From positions 1 through 64,000 of the forward strand of contig WAEK01000021.1 of assembly GCA_011634665.1 (NCBI GenBank): 64,000 nucleotides of DNA, written 5' to 3'. The stretch's first letter is position 1. Each line of letters starts with the position of its first letter. The translations under genes were made by a program, and so were the position numbers. This document shows positions 21,906-33,980 of the stretch, one piece after another. A model generated the notes under the pieces. It saw only the letters and a program-made list of their open reading frames with translations, was not told the DNA's origin and made no database searches. This stretch comes from Mortierella sp. BCC40632. Taxonomy: Eukaryota; Mortierellomycota; Mortierellomycetes; Mortierellales; Mortierellaceae.

Positions 21906-22894
21906 AGCATCACCTCGGTCGGGGAAGGCCTGATGGGAGGGTAGGGGGGGAAAATGTCTGGGAATTCGTCAAAAACAATTGAGTGGATGTCGGGGGTGTA
22001 AGGGGAGGGGTTGGGGGGAGGAGCGGGAGGAGGGAGGAAGAAGAGGGAGAGGAGGAAGGGGGCAGAGGAAGGAGAGGAGGAGGGGGCAGAGGAAGGAGTG
22101 GAGGAAGGAGTGGAGGAAAGGTGGAGGAAGGAGTGGATGAAGGAGTGGAGAGGAGGGAGTGGAAGAGTGATTTGTTTGATCTGTGCTATCCCCTCATCGA
22201 GAGACCGAATAAGGGTTTGGCAGATCTCAAAGCTTCCGATGTCTGTTGCCTCAGTGAAGAAATGTACGTGAGTGAGGAGAAGTCCCCGAGTGCGAGATGA
22301 GATAGATGACGATTTGAAACCAGTGCATTCCCAATCGATGGTGAGGCCGTTGTGTTGGAACCGTAGATTGTTTGTCCGCCAGTTGATGAGTGGGTTGATC
22401 TCAGCAAGCCAAGGCTTGCCAAGAATAAGGTCATATTTGTGGAGAGGGTAGACGATAGGGGTAAGAGTTGTGGAGTATTGGTGTCGTTGTAGGGAGATGT
22501 TGGATTTGAGTGCTGCAAAAGATTGGGAGCCATTTGGGGAGGATGATAGGGATAGGGGGAGATGCAAGTGTAGGGATTGAATGTTTTTTGATGAAAGACT
22601 CGCTGACCCATTGCCTTGGGCTCCGCCGTCGATGAGGACCCGCGCTGGATGGCCGTCAACATTGCAAATAAATGTAAGGAGTGTCGACTTTGCCTTCTCC
22701 ACTGTGAAAGTAGAGACTCCAATGCCTTTTTTACGTAGGCGGCGAATCTTGCTTTTAGATAGAACTGAGGTAGAGCAGGGTTCGGAGATTGAGGATGATG
22801 GGGATGAACTGAATGCAGGGTAGGTGTTATCGTCCAATCCTGTCTCAGGTTGAGTAGGCAAGGGGAGAGTATAGTCATAGGCGGTGGAGTGAGG
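21906..22894 (-). pseudogene. Element D protease and linker
   Basis: Contains ARVLIDGGAQGN at the expected aspartic protease site, again with Gly-Gly after Asp, then KYDLILGKPWLAEINP as in element C. A long Ser/Pro-rich stretch (about 22020-22160) follows; its complement is an almost pure purine GGAGGAAGGAG run. A frameshift near 22600 and one near 21900 separate it from flanking coding. The Tc1 copy interrupts it at 22895. Confidence 0.75.
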
Positions 22895-22896
22895 TA

Positions 22897-24524
22897 CAGT
22901 GGGCGCCAAAATGGTTTCAATAATTCTCAAATTTTCATATTTTAGCAATTTTCTACCCATCGAGAATATGTAAATGCACCTTGTTGCTTCGATTGAAAAC
23001 AATACCCTGAATGCCTTGTTCACGACAGTGTAAACAGATTTTCAATATGTTGTCAGAAAGGCGTGCTATGAGGTAAATTGTTGAAGCTAGATATTGGAAC
23101 CATTTCGCCACTTGGGCACGCCATTTATATTTATTGCTATTTCATCTCTTTTTTCACAATCGTTTGTCTTATATCTACAGTCAGTCAGAGAGATGAAAAG
23201 ATGATGAATAGATCTTGACAAGTTTGATATAAAATACGGGTGCAATCGCTCGAAGATGGTCGATATTCCTCCATCATGAAAAAAAACGAAAGAAGACACT
23301 CAAAACTCTATCATAAGCCAGCTAAAAGCAGGCTACTCCGTCAAGAATGTCGCTAGACGATTATCAGTCAGCCCTGCTTCTGTTTCAAGGATCCGAACCA
23401 AGCATTTACCTACTCTACAAAGGCAACCAACAGGAAGACCAAGAATTCTCTCGGCTCGCTCCAAGAATGATCTCAACAGGAAGTTACTTTCCGGCATTTT
23501 GAAGACTGGCAAGCAGGTCCACAAGAGCCTCAATGGTGAAGGGACTGTTATCTCGTACAGATCAGTCCTTCGCAACCTCAGGGAGATCGGCTTTCAAGCG
23601 AAGAAAAAAAAAGTCAAAAAGCCTTTCCTTAGTAAGCGACACAAGCAAGCGCGTTTGGAGTGGGCAAGAGGTCATAAAAATTGGACCATCGATGACTGGA
23701 AGCGAGTGGTATTCTCAGATGAAACAAAGATAAACATCTGGAACTCGGACGGGATACAATATTACTGGGCTAAGCCAGGCGATCCGGTTCAACCATTTCA
23801 TCTTCAACCTACTGTCAAGCATGGAGATGGATCCTTGATGTTCTGGGGCTGTATGACGTCCAAGGGACTTGGCTATGGCTGTCAGATCTATGAAGGAACT
23901 ATGAAAAAGGAGGATTACATCAATATTCTCGACACAACATTGAAAGAAAGTCTCGAGTGTTATGATCTCGGAAAAATGACTTCATTTTTCAGCACGACAA
24001 CAACCCCAAACACAAAGCCAAAGCAATAACCAAGTACCTGGAGGATCAGGATATTGAGGTTCTTCGATGGCCTGCACAATCAGCAGATTTAAATCCAATC
24101 GAGCATGTTTGGGACAAGCTGAAGGTTCAGATTGGTCAACGAGAGAAGCGGCCTACGAGTGTTCATGAATTGTGGGATATGGTGCTGGAGGAATGGGAGC
24201 TGATACCACAGGATATGATTGACAAGCTCTATGAGTCGATGCCACGAAGAGTAGAGGCCGTGTTGAAAGCGAAAAGGGGAATACGAGGTATTGAAGAATT
24301 TTCCCGGACTAGTGGCAAAATGGTTTCTATGAGACGACAACATTGGAGGCGGCATAGCTCGCTCATGTGAAGTGATAAAGGCCCGCTTTCTTATTTCTCG
24401 GGTCCATTATTGATAAGACTTTCCTTTCTATTAGAATTGAATATGAAAGAGAAAGAAAGAATAAACGAGAAAATTAGAAAAAGCGAAATTTCTGAAAACA
24501 TTGAAACCATTTTGGCGCCAACTG
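22897..24524 (+). mobile_element. Tc1/mariner transposon copy 2, inserted in element D
   Basis: 1,628 bp, flanked by TA (22895-22896 and 24525-24526), with the same terminal inverted repeats and internal repeats as copy 1. Differences from copy 1 are mostly in homopolymer length. Confidence 0.95.
23276..24370 (+). pseudogene. Tc1-family transposase, copy 2 (frameshifted in the catalytic domain)
   Basis: The helix-turn-helix region is in frame with the DDE domain here, unlike copy 1, and the C terminus continues to a stop at 24368-24370. However, one A is missing near 23975, which breaks the frame just before the second catalytic Asp. The segment DNDP of copy 1 would read DNNP here. Three extra A's near 23610 add one Lys. 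The two copies therefore carry different lesions. Confidence 0.85.
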
Positions 24525-24529
24525 TAAAT

Positions 24530-25712
24530 GATTGTGGGAAGGCGAACATGATGATGGAGAAGTATGTATTTTATCTGAAATAGCGATCGGTTTATTGGAA
24601 GTGACAGAAAACTTTTCAGAGGAAATAATATTTCTCCCATGGTCCAGAAGATCGGAGGAGGGGAGTAGCAGCAACAAGAGTCTGGACCTTTTCTAGTTGC
24701 TGTTGGCTTTTTCCCGACTGAGGTGGGGGAGGGGGAGTGGCTGTTTGCTGCGCCTGGGGGAGGGGAGTGGTTTCAATGTTGTTGAATTGTCGGGAGGGTT
24801 TCGCAGAAGGGGGAAAGGTGCGGCATTTGTCCGCCATGTGGCCTATTTTGCGACATTTGGAGCATCCCCTGTTCGCCTTGAGGTATTCGCGTTCCTCGTT
24901 GGTGAGCTTAGATGGGCGAGGACGCTGCCTCGGTTATTCGAAAGGTTTGACAAATAATTGACTTGGGCAGAGAGATTATTGATCATCATCTGCATAGAGT
25001 CAATGTCCATGGCGTTAGGGTCCTTGACAGGGGTGGTCTTGGAGGTAAGGCCCTCAGGGAAGAGGATGGCATGCACGTTTGTAGCCTGTTGGATGGCCAC
25101 ATCCAAAGATTTGGGCTCACGAAGGCGAACCTCTTTGCTAGTATCATAGTGTAGGCCTTTCATGTACCAGTGTAAAGGCAGTTTCGTCGTCGAGTGTAGG
25201 GACGCGTCGTCTCAAGCGGCGGAACTCGTGAGTGTAGGCAGCAATGGTTCGTTTGCCTTGTTTCAGACCTTCGAGGGCCTCACGAGCGGCGGTCTTTGCA
25301 TTGGGAGGGGTGTGGAAATCAAGGAATGCCTCTCGAAATTTTATCCATGGGCAGGTGATGTTGAGACCGCATGTTCTCCACCAGGATTTAGCGTCTCCAG
25401 TAAGGTTTAAGGCTGTATACTGCACCCAGTCGCATTCGTTGAGCTTGACGACCTGGTAATACTCCTCCTGGTTGTCGATGAAGTTGTTGCAGGCGTCCGC
25501 GTCGATGTCCCCAGAGTAGGGGGCGGGGTTTGAGGTTTGAGGATTTTATGCAAGGTACGCGCAACGTCGCGGTGAGCAGCCCAATTTCAAGCTGGGATGG
25601 GGCGGGGGATCAGAGGGGGGGGGTGGTGATGGACGAGAGCAGAGAGCTGATCCTGTTTTTTCCTCCTCTGGGAGGGAGGCGACGATGCTGAGGATTTCGT
25701 GCTGGGCCGACA
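24530..25712 (-). pseudogene. Element D gag (frameshifted)
   Basis: Starts MSAQHEILSIVASLPEEE near 25712. It continues in shifted frames through a capsid-like region (25425-25144, WIKFREAFLDFH) and ends with a zinc knuckle near 24850, CSKCRKIGHMADKC (C-x2-C-x4-H-x4-C). The Gln/Pro-rich tail reaches the Tc1 insertion. Frame breaks lie near 25540, 25160 and 24850. Confidence 0.75.
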
Positions 25713-25979
25713 TGTTGGAAAAGGGGGGGAAACAGAAAGGGGGGTGAGAAAAGAGAGAGGAAAAAAAAAAAGGGGGGGGGAGGGCGGGAGGGTCAAGGGA
25801 AAAAGGGTGGGAAAAAAAAAGAAAAGAGAGGGAGGGTTCCAGAAAACCGAGTGGAAAGGAAAGCAGAGGGGAAGAGTGAAAGTGAAGTGAAAAAAAAAGC
25901 ACCGCCAGGGAGCCGCCTAACGAGTGGAGGGAAAGATAATAGTCAGGGTAGAAGAGGCAGTGAATCGAGGTACCTTTGC

Positions 25980-26053
25980 TAACATCTAACAAAGAAGGGA
26001 GTGGCAGGAAAAGATGATCTTTATTGGTGGTAGGTGAAGGGACTATTTATACA
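25980..26053 (-). repeat. Candidate short 5' LTR of element D
   Basis: On minus it begins TGTATAAATAGTCCC and carries AATAAA about 25 bases after TATAAATA, the same layout as the 70-bp LTR of element C. Downstream, AGCAAAGGTACCTCGATTC aligns with the sequence right after the element C LTR. No second copy was found at the other end of D, so the boundaries are approximate. Confidence 0.5.
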
Positions 26054-26158
26054 TGTGAGTGAGGTGGACCTTTTAAGTTATAGGGGTGGGAGTGGACATG
26101 ACCTCAAAGGTTAAAGGGGTGGGTGCTGATGGTCGATACTGTGACATCAAAGGTCCTA

Positions 26159-26199
26159 CCTGAAAGGGTTCCTCACACAAAGGTGAGGAACTCTTCAGG
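26159..26199. repeat. Strong imperfect hairpin
   Basis: CCTGAA, three bases, GTTCCTCAC, six-base loop, GTGAGGAAC, two bases, TTCAGG: fifteen paired positions in two blocks. It lies between element D and the tRNA gene. Confidence 0.7.
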
Positions 26200-26382
26200 C
26201 AGCGGCCGATACTATTTATACTGGTCAGCCATTGCCCCATGGGTGACGTGGTCCGGCGGGAAGGTCTATGGCTACCGCTCCGCCTCTGGCGGGAGCAGTA
26301 GCTGGTGGAGAGCCGAGCAGCGCTGCTTGCTCTATAGGACGCCTGGATAGATTACCTCTATTCAGGACACCCAACAAGCAAA

Positions 26383-26454
26383 GGTCTATTGGCCCAATGG
26401 AAAGGCGTCTGACTACGAATCAGGAGATTGCAGGTTCGACCCCTGCATAGATCA
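26383..26454 (+). tRNA. tRNA-Arg (ACG)
   Basis: Folds as a standard intronless tRNA. The acceptor stem is GGTCTAT with ATAGATC (one G-T pair), the D arm is around GCCC...GGC, the anticodon arm is TCTGA with loop CTACGAA (anticodon ACG) and TCAGG, and the T arm is GCAGG-TTCGACC-CCTGC. A T-run at 26457-26461 serves as RNA polymerase III terminator. ACG (read as ICG) decodes CGN arginine codons. Confidence 0.95.
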
Positions 26455-26461
26455 TTCTTTT

Positions 26462-27519
26462 TGCCCTTTAAAGGGCATTCTCATTTTTTGTCTGTCCATC
26501 CACTGCTCTGGGGCGCAATAGGCTTCTGGCACCAGGATGGCGGTCTTCTTCTTTTTTTTTTTTTTTTTTTTGGTCTAGATCGGTAGAGATGGCTGCTTCA
26601 TGCATGGCTGCAATAATTTCAGGGAAGGGCCTTCAGGAACAGGTACCAAACTCCAGACTCCATAGTGGAATGAGCTTAAAACTTGAGAAAATTCTCTCTT
26701 CAAGTCTTGCGCCTTGTCTTAGTCTTTAGGGTTCTAGCACTGGACGTTCTGCATTCATATCCATGAAAGAGGCGATTGACAGGAGCAATTCACTACGACA
26801 CATTTCCTGAGAGTGGCTCCAATGGTAGGATCACAATGGGGAAGGAGGAAGAGGGTTTTTTCGCTGCGGTTTGCCTGACATCAGCCCTTGTCAGGTCTGG
26901 AGTCTCCAGCAAACACACAGTGCTGCCAGGTGTGAAGAGATCGCGTGAGAACGGCTGAAGGAGCCAGAAGAGTATTGAATCGGTATTGCCCAACCATAGT
27001 TCTTGGGTTATTTTTTCTCAGAGCGGTTGCGTGGATTCTGGCAAGCGACCTATCGCATCAAGTTCTTGTGGTGAATATAGTCTTAGTATCAAACTCCATT
27101 ATCCATGAGATTTGTAGGTAACCTTTCTCTCCAAAAATTCAGGCTGGACACAGCTAGGTCAGTCCAGTGATACCATGGCGCGACATCGGCAATACAAGAT
27201 CATAGGGTGTTGCATCAAGGATATCAAAGTAGAGGGTATAGCTATGCCTGTATAAGCGAGAGGAGAGAATCTAAAGACATACTGCTTACCAGACCATTTA
27301 GTGCTGGGTATAAAAAAAAAGGGAAAGAAGAAAGGACTGGTACTTGAAATACTAAAGATATGTTCTATGTCCAAGGTGGTACCTGTCAAGAAAGTCTGCT
27401 CGTGCGCTCTTGTAGGAAAAGAGGGTGTAACAGTCCAGTGCTTTTTCTCACAAGCCACAGAACAGGTTGACAGTGTCTCGGTCCTCTTCCTGTCCAGCAT
27501 TTCACCCATCCAAAGAACC
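26462..27519. other. Intergenic, no gene seen
   Basis: Between tRNA-Arg and the cyclin gene. It holds a 22-nt T run near 26547-26570 and short open frames with no recognisable domain. The last few hundred bases are presumably the cyclin promoter and leader. Confidence 0.6.
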
Positions 27520-29294
27520 ATGTATTCTCCAAGCCGGCCAACATCCACCAGCCCAACAACGCCATTGTCAGCATTACCTCATGGAGCACATGGCTCTAGT
27601 CAGCATTCACAAATTGCTGCACCAATGGCTACCACAGGCGTACAGGAGCATGTTAACCGTAGGCAACCTGTTGCACCTCTAGTCTCACCTCATTCTACGA
27701 CAACGGAGCACGGAGTACGGGTTTTGAACTCGATAAACCGCATCTCCAGGATGTACTACAGCAAGAAGGAGCAGGCTATCATCTATTCTGCGCGACATCC
27801 TGGAGTCAGCCTTTACCGACAAGCAGACATGAGAAGAGAGTCTTGCGAGATTTTGGCCGCTCTAGGAAAACGCATTGGATTGTATGGAGGTGTGATTGCA
27901 AAAGAAAGAAAAAAGAAAAGAAAGATTTTACCTGGATGATGTCGACACTAGGCTGGCCCCAGTAACCAGAGTGTCTTTATTGCTATTTTACCTATTAGTC
28001 CACAGCATACGATAAGCACGGCCCAACTCTTGCTCCACCGGTTCTTCATGTTCCATTCGGTACCCGATTCAGGAAACGAGGTACACCCTTTTTTCCTCTG
28101 ACAACCTTCTCTCTCTCTCTCTCTCTCCCACCCTCATCTCGGCATCCTTTTCACAACTATCTGCTCATTCGTTCGTATTCAATCGCACAATCATAGGTTG
28201 TAATGGCATGTCTATTTGTGTCGTGCAAAGTCGAGGATACGATCAAAAAGTTGAAGGATATCATGGCTGTAACATATACATATCGACATCCCGAGGTGAC
28301 TGACTGGGATCCAGAAAGCAAGGTATGGAAAACATGGAGTAGATTGTATAATTTACAACTGTAGACTGACTTGTGATCGGTCCAACCATCAGTCCAACCT
28401 CTAATGGATACTTTGGATCCATAACCTTTTAGGAGGGAGAGGAGCAACGGAAGCGTGTTCTCTCATATGAAAAGCTAGTCTTGGAATCAATATGCTTCGA
28501 CTTTCGTATCACTCACCCATACAAGTACATCGTCAAGTTTGTGAAGCTTATGAAAGGTATTGTCTAAAGCAATAGAGGGAGAGCGAGTAACATGTCTTAG
28601 TGTATTGACCGGCATCAATCGCTTACTGGACTTTTCCTTAATATCATTTAGGCTCAAAGGCATTGGCCAAGCAGGCATGGGACATTGCACGAGAGAGGTA
28701 CGGGTGAAAGCCTGCATTTCCCCCCTTCACCTTCCTGGAGGAGCGTCATCTGCGGAGACAAGGTCTCGAGAATATTTGCTAATGATATGTCAATCTTTTA
28801 CTGAATTGCTCTCTCATGGCTGCAGCTATAAGATTGGAGTCTGCCTTGAATACCCACCACATGCCTTAGCTGCAGGGTCGATTTATCTTGCATCCAAGCT
28901 CATCTCAGAGCCTTTCCCTGAACTTGTTCAAGGAGAGCCTTGGTCAAAGGCCTTGAGGATGCGTCAAGTGGATGTAGAAGGTAAAAAAAAAAAAAAAAAA
29001 AAGAGGCGGTTGAGTGGAGAACAAACGTGTTTTGTGTTCACTAGACCGAGAAATCCGATTGCTAATTTCGTCCGACATTACGTCGCTACAGATTTCTGTC
29101 ACCAGATGTTAGATCTTCTTTCAATAGGTCGTTCAGATGAGCAGCGGCAAGTGTTCACCTCTATTCAAATTGCACTGAACGAAGCAAGATCGCTGGATCT
29201 AGAGAACCTTGAGCATAAATCAAAACGAATGCGGACTGAATACTCACGGCCAATCTCTGTCCAAGCAGGCAAGTTAGGAGGCGCTGTTTGTTAA
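27520..29294 (+). CDS. ctk2: Cyclin, CTD-kinase beta subunit (Ctk2) type, 7 exons
   Basis: Exons 27520-27881, 27999-28080, 28197-28322, 28433-28556, 28652-28697, 28826-28980 and 29092-29294 join in frame to 365 residues, all with GT-AG borders. The N-terminal 80 residues are Ser/Pro/Thr-rich. The cyclin fold then begins (RRESCEILAALGKRIG, STAQLLLHRFFMFHS, MACLFVSCKVEDTIKKLK, YEKLVLESICFDFRITHPYK), with a second cyclin repeat (CLEYPPHALAAGSIYLASKL). The combination and size match Ctk2, the cyclin that partners Ctk1 in phosphorylating the RNA polymerase II tail in the nucleus. A cyclin K/L assignment is the main alternative. The last intron holds a 19-A run. Confidence 0.85.
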
Positions 29295-30826
29295 TGTCGA
29301 TGTTGATGACTGACTACTGCGCTCTTTTAGTGAGAGAAGAAAAAAAAAAAAAGAGAGAAAGGAAGAGTCGAGGCCCTTGTGCAGATACTGACAGACCTTC
29401 TCGGTGCATGTAACAGAATTAGAGAGGATAGAGGATGGTGGTGCATCGAATCCTACGGTGCGGTACAGCCAAGCATAATCAAGGGCTATGAAAGTCAAGG
29501 TATCCCTGGCCCAGGGGAAAGCCTTCACCAATGGGCGAGAGATGTAGTCCTCCTGTAGAGTCTTCTATTTTGAGCCGTGCCGTGTCCAACGTGCGAATAA
29601 ATAGAAGGGTTGGTCGGGTTGGACCACTGCATGGCCTGTGGCTGTTGATGCAGAACGAACAGGGCGAGACCCAGGAGGGACTGGTGTTCGCGGGGTGGAC
29701 AGATGGGCGGACAGGCGGGAAGAGGAAAGAGACAGGGCTGACATCTAGGTAGAAAAGATCGAGGACTTGGGAGTAAGATCCCTCTTTTCCATCTTGGCGG
29801 TCTCTGGTGAGGTTGAAGTTGGCACGTAGACGCGTGCCGAGCCAAGTAGTCCATGACCCTAGTCGCGCACAGCCAGTTTTCGAGTAACATATTGCTCACT
29901 CTAGTGTTCAGAGTGCCGGACAAAGTGAGAGAGGGCGGGTCTGACCCCTGAATTTCCTGTGTGTGTAGTTGTTGTAGGTATGTCCTTTTTTTTTTTTTTC
30001 TTTCTTTCTTTCTTTCTTCCTTTCTTAAGGCGTTCTTGGGTTGTTCTTTTTGCCCTTGGTCACTTTCCCCATTCTCATTCTCTCTCTCCGGTCGGACAAG
30101 TCCTTGGACCGCGTTTTTTATCCCGCCGGACCCGACCCACCGTCCAATATCTTCTCTTTCTCTTTTCCCTTTGCATCTGCATCATCCCATCATCTTTCTC
30201 TTCCCTTTCTCTCCTTCTCTCTCTGTCTCTCTCTCTCTCCCACTCCCCCTTTCATCCTCTCCTCCTTTCTCTTCTTCTTCTTCTTTTTTTTTCCTTCCAC
30301 CCCCCCCCCCCATCATCATCTTTTTCCATTTTTCTCCAGGATTTTGCCATCTTTTTAGCCGCAAACGGTTTGCGAAACGGCGGCAATCATCATCATTCTT
30401 TTGCTTTTGCGGTCCACGCCTGTCCTGACAACACCCTCTCCTCCTAGCTGTCATCCGCGTTCTCCGACTCTAATCGTGTGATTGCTCTCTCGATTTCTTT
30501 TGGCCCGATTCTCCTGTCTGTCTCCCTACACAGCTGCTATCTCGATTCTCTCTGCTCTGCTCCTTCTCCAGGTTCGTACTGCTGCTCTCCATCCTCGTTC
30601 CCCGCTTCATTCTCGCAACCCACCCCACCCACCTTCCCGCTTCCTTTCCGTCTCTCTCTTTCACACACTCTCTCTTTCACGCCCTCTCTTTCTCTCTTTC
30701 ACTCACTCACTCACTCTCATTCTCTCCTCTCTCCCTCTCATACACACCCGACATTACCCTTGCTGACTCGATTTGTATCACTCCACCCTCTAGCCATCTT
30801 TCATTCCTTCCGCGCAACCGACAACC
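29295..30826. other. Intergenic and long pyrimidine-rich leader, no gene seen
   Basis: From about 29980 to 30770 the plus strand is dominated by T, CT and TTC runs, including a CTTT microsatellite near 30000 and TCTCTC runs near 30225 and 30650. This resembles a CT-rich promoter/leader for the RRM gene. Long open frames here are low-complexity artefacts. Confidence 0.6.
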
Positions 30827-30865
30827 ATGGCATACTACGACCCGATGGCTCTCCAGTACCAGCAG

Positions 30866-30903
<38 letters not shown>

Positions 30904-33123
30904 GCAACAACAACAGCAGCAGCAGCTACAGCAGCAGCCTGGCTATGGTGGAGCCTCTGCGTCGCTCTGGTAAGGATGCAAACTGCTTTGCGCGAGGCGA
31001 TTTATTCTGTGAAAGAAACAAAGACAGGCCTGACCTGTCAGCGGCCAAACAGGGGTACTCATTATTTCATTGGGGTCCGACATTTCGTCATGCTCTCCCT
31101 ATATTGCTATGACCCCTTCTTTTAGGATGGGAGAACTTGAACCTTGGATGGACGAGAACTGGATCCGTGGCGCCTGGTACAATGTTGGAGAGCTGGTGGC
31201 CGTCAAGATGATTCGTGACAAGTTTACTGGGTAAATCATCATGATCCCCGAAAGAGTCCAAAATGGGAACCATATTGCTGCAGCCTAAATGCAGGGCGCT
31301 GGATGAGAGGCACTAACCGACCCTTTTTTTTTTTTTTTTTTTTTTTTTTTCTCCTCCCTATTCTGCCACGGTAGTGGCAATGCTGGCTATTGCTTTGTCG
31401 AACTCGCGAGCCCAGCGGCTGCTTCCAAGGCCATCAACACTTTGAACGGCGTCCTCATCCCTGGCACGAACAAGGCCTTTCGACTGAATTGGGCGAGTGG
31501 TGGAAGCATGTCCTCGTCGTAAGAAAAGAAAATGACAACGACTGGGTTTGGGACAAAAGTTACATCCTCTCCAGCAGACCTTAAAAAAAAGAGATTTCTG
31601 ACTCACCGGATGCATTGACCATCTCTTTCTTCATTCTCACTTGCTTGTAGGGTTCCTGGCTCGAGCCAAGAATACTCTGTCTTTGTTGGTGACCTGGCTC
31701 CCGAAGTGACCGAGTACATGCTATTGGTAGAGTGCCATCAGCCCCTGACTCCTTGCATCCGATGTTATCTTTCTCTCTTTATCCTTTTTGACCAATGCAA
31801 AAAAAAGAAAAGAAAAAAACACTCATCCTGTACGCGTTTCTTTGATACACAGGCTAAATTCCAGGAGCGCTTCATGTCCTGCAGGTCTGCCAAGATCATG
31901 ACGGATCCAACAACTGGTGTCTCGCGTGGTAAGACTGAGAAAACGAGCAACCGTTGAATGCATCTCTGTGCTCTAAACATGTTCCATCCGATGTCTCCTA
32001 ATACGTCGTTGTGCTGCTCTTTTTTTTTTTCTGTCCGATAGGATACGGATTTGTCCGTTTTAGTGATGAAGGCGAGCAGCTGCGATCCCTGCAGGAGATG
32101 CAAGGTGTTGTCTGTGGTAGTCGCGCTATCAGGATCTCAATGGCAACCCCAAAGAACAAACCGGCTACCGGTGGAGTTGCTACCATGACAGGAATGGGTG
32201 CCATGAACACCATGGCTCCTGTGAGCAACATGAACTCCATGGGCACCATGGGAAATATGAGCTCCATGAGTGGAGTGAACGGAGGCATGCCCATGACCCC
32301 AACTCAGTATGGATATTCGCCTGCGCAGACCGCTAGTCCTCAACACCCCGTGAACCAGCATACCGACCCCAACAACACAACTGTCTTTGTTGGCGGTCTC
32401 TCCGGACCTGTCCACGAGGATGAGCTCAGAGGCATCTTTGCAGTTTACGGAGAGATTACGTATGTCAAGATCCCACCCGGCAAGGGTTGCGGCTTTGTTC
32501 AGTTTGTCCACCGACCAAGCGCTGAAATGGCCATCCAACATCTAAACGGCTACCAGATTGGTAAGGAGAGGATCTGTTCTGTCCCACGTGGACAAGTCTG
32601 TCAGCTGCTGCTCTTTCATCCAACCACACCAACAAATATCGCTAACGTATCACATCTAATTATTGACTCGATGTAGGCAACTCGCGCATCCGACTCTCCT
32701 GGGGTCGTGCTCAGAATGAGCCCAAGCCAATGTCCCCACATAGCTCGGGTATGATGGGCAGCACTGGTTTCCGGTAGGTGAATTCTATCAAACCCCCAAG
32801 TGTTATTACAGTGTCTGGACATTTATTTATGTGTCGTCTAATGAATGCACCTTTGCTAACGCTCAATTTACGACTCTAGCCCTCCAATGTCGGGACACTT
32901 TGGTATGAGCTCAAACAGAACCTCGGCCCCATACGGTGGATACCCCGGCTTTATGTCGGGATCGACGGCTCCAGGTCTGATGTCGACTCAATCTATCCGC
33001 GATCCGATGGAAAGAGTTCCCGTCGAACAGCAGAACCGTGTCTTTATTGAGCGAAAGGAAGCGATCATGAGTCGTATGGATGATAGCGCTGGATGGAGAG
33101 GCTCTGGGGCTATCTATGCCTAG
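30827..33123 (+). CDS. RNA-binding protein with three RRM domains (Nam8/Csx1/TIA-1-like), 8 exons
   Basis: Exons 30827-30969, 31126-31230, 31375-31518, 31651-31726, 31853-31928, 32042-32560, 32677-32773 and 32880-33123 join to 467 residues. An N-terminal run of 22 Gln (CAG/CAA, 30860-30925) precedes RRM1 (WMGELEPWMDENWIRGAW, GYCFVELAS). RRM2 has VFVGDLAPEVTEYML and GYGFVRFSD. A Met/Gly-rich spacer separates RRM3 (VFVGGLSGPVHEDELR, GCGFVQFVHR). This is the architecture of fungal Nam8/Ngr1/Csx1 proteins, which act in splicing, mRNA stability or stress responses. Which of these applies cannot be told. Intron 2 carries a run of about 30 T before its 3' splice site. Confidence 0.9.
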
Positions 33124-33221
33124 TTGCTCAATTAGCCGGCACGATAGGCACGATGGCAGACAGATCCTCGGACAAAGCGCACAGCATCATTTACTACGAT
33201 CAACAGTTGCAACCTTTTTTT

Positions 33222-33257
<36 letters not shown>

Positions 33258-33519
33258 TTCGTCTTGTCAGTTTCTTGTTCATTTTCATGCCCGTTACCCC
33301 CACCCCACCCCTCTCTTTCCGACCTCCTGCATTTCTTCAATATCCGTTTCTGCTCTGTCGATTCTTGTTTGTTCATTGTTTCTAATGTTGTTCAGTCCTG
33401 TTTTTCTTTTCTGGCTTTGCATTGAAAAAACTACTATTTATCTTCTTTTTTTTTGTTTTCATGTTTTGCTCCTCTATTGTTTTCAATATCCCATCCTGTT
33501 GTTGTGTTCGCTCGCTTGT

Positions 33520-33571
<52 letters not shown>

Positions 33572-33980
33572 TTTCTTCTTCATCTCAAAAACACTACAGC
33601 TAATACTGTTTTTTTTATTCATCCTCTCACACTCTATTTCTCACACTCTTTTTTTTTTTGCTTCTGGTATATAAGATCATGCTAATTGTACTCTCTCTTG
33701 CGCTCTCACCATGGTCTTGCCTCAATTCTCTTTTTGCATCTGCGTGCCAGGCTCCAACATCACGCATATCCTCCAATTGTTCGCATACATTTTTTTTTTC
33801 CTTTCCTCTTTTACCTTTTTTTTTTATTTTTTTTATTTTTCCTTTCTTTTTTCTCTTCCCTCGTATATACCAAATAAACGATTGTTTTGTGGCTTTTACA
33901 GATCCTCAAATACTGCCCCCTCGGCAGTCAATTTTTTTTTTTTTTTTTTTTTCTCTTCAACCGCTCAGACTAAATCAACC
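33124..33980. other. Intergenic, very T-rich
   Basis: Holds a T run near 33217-33255, a CTTT microsatellite at about 33518-33572, and further T runs near 33787, 33825 and 33932. No coding support. It separates two plus-strand genes and contains the CBF5 promoter. Confidence 0.6.

Larger units (their letters stand above)
20180..26053 (-). mobile_element. Element D, decayed and 3'-truncated gypsy element
   Basis: Minus-strand gag (25712-24530), protease and RT/RNase H, with the second Tc1 copy at 22897-24524. Pol ends just after the integrase zinc finger, so the catalytic core and C terminus are missing. A candidate short 5' LTR lies at about 25980-26053. The sequence beyond the truncated end (20060-20179) resembles a different short LTR, not a copy of it. 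The sequence is close to element C (both read [16 protein letters not shown] in RT). Confidence 0.85.

Noticed and set aside
22011..22300. Plus-strand Glu/Gly/Arg-rich frames
   Set aside because: Complement of the Ser/Pro-rich linker of element D; simple purine repeat, no independent support.
1..26100. CRISPR array, prophage or bacterial operon
   Set aside because: Repeats here are LTRs and transposon ends; coding content is retrotransposon and fungal. Nothing prokaryotic is present.
1..26100. Repeat-induced point mutation as cause of element decay
   Set aside because: Breaks are mainly small indels, not C-to-T changes; the LTR pairs of B and C are identical and the two Tc1 copies show no transition bias I can see.
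29525..29923. Minus-strand open frame of 132 codons
   Set aside because: No domain, no splice context and low-complexity Pro-rich composition; treated as chance.
29959..30768. Overlapping Ser/Phe/Leu-rich frames in the RRM gene leader
   Set aside because: They arise from pyrimidine-rich sequence and contain long T and CT runs; no protein-like features.
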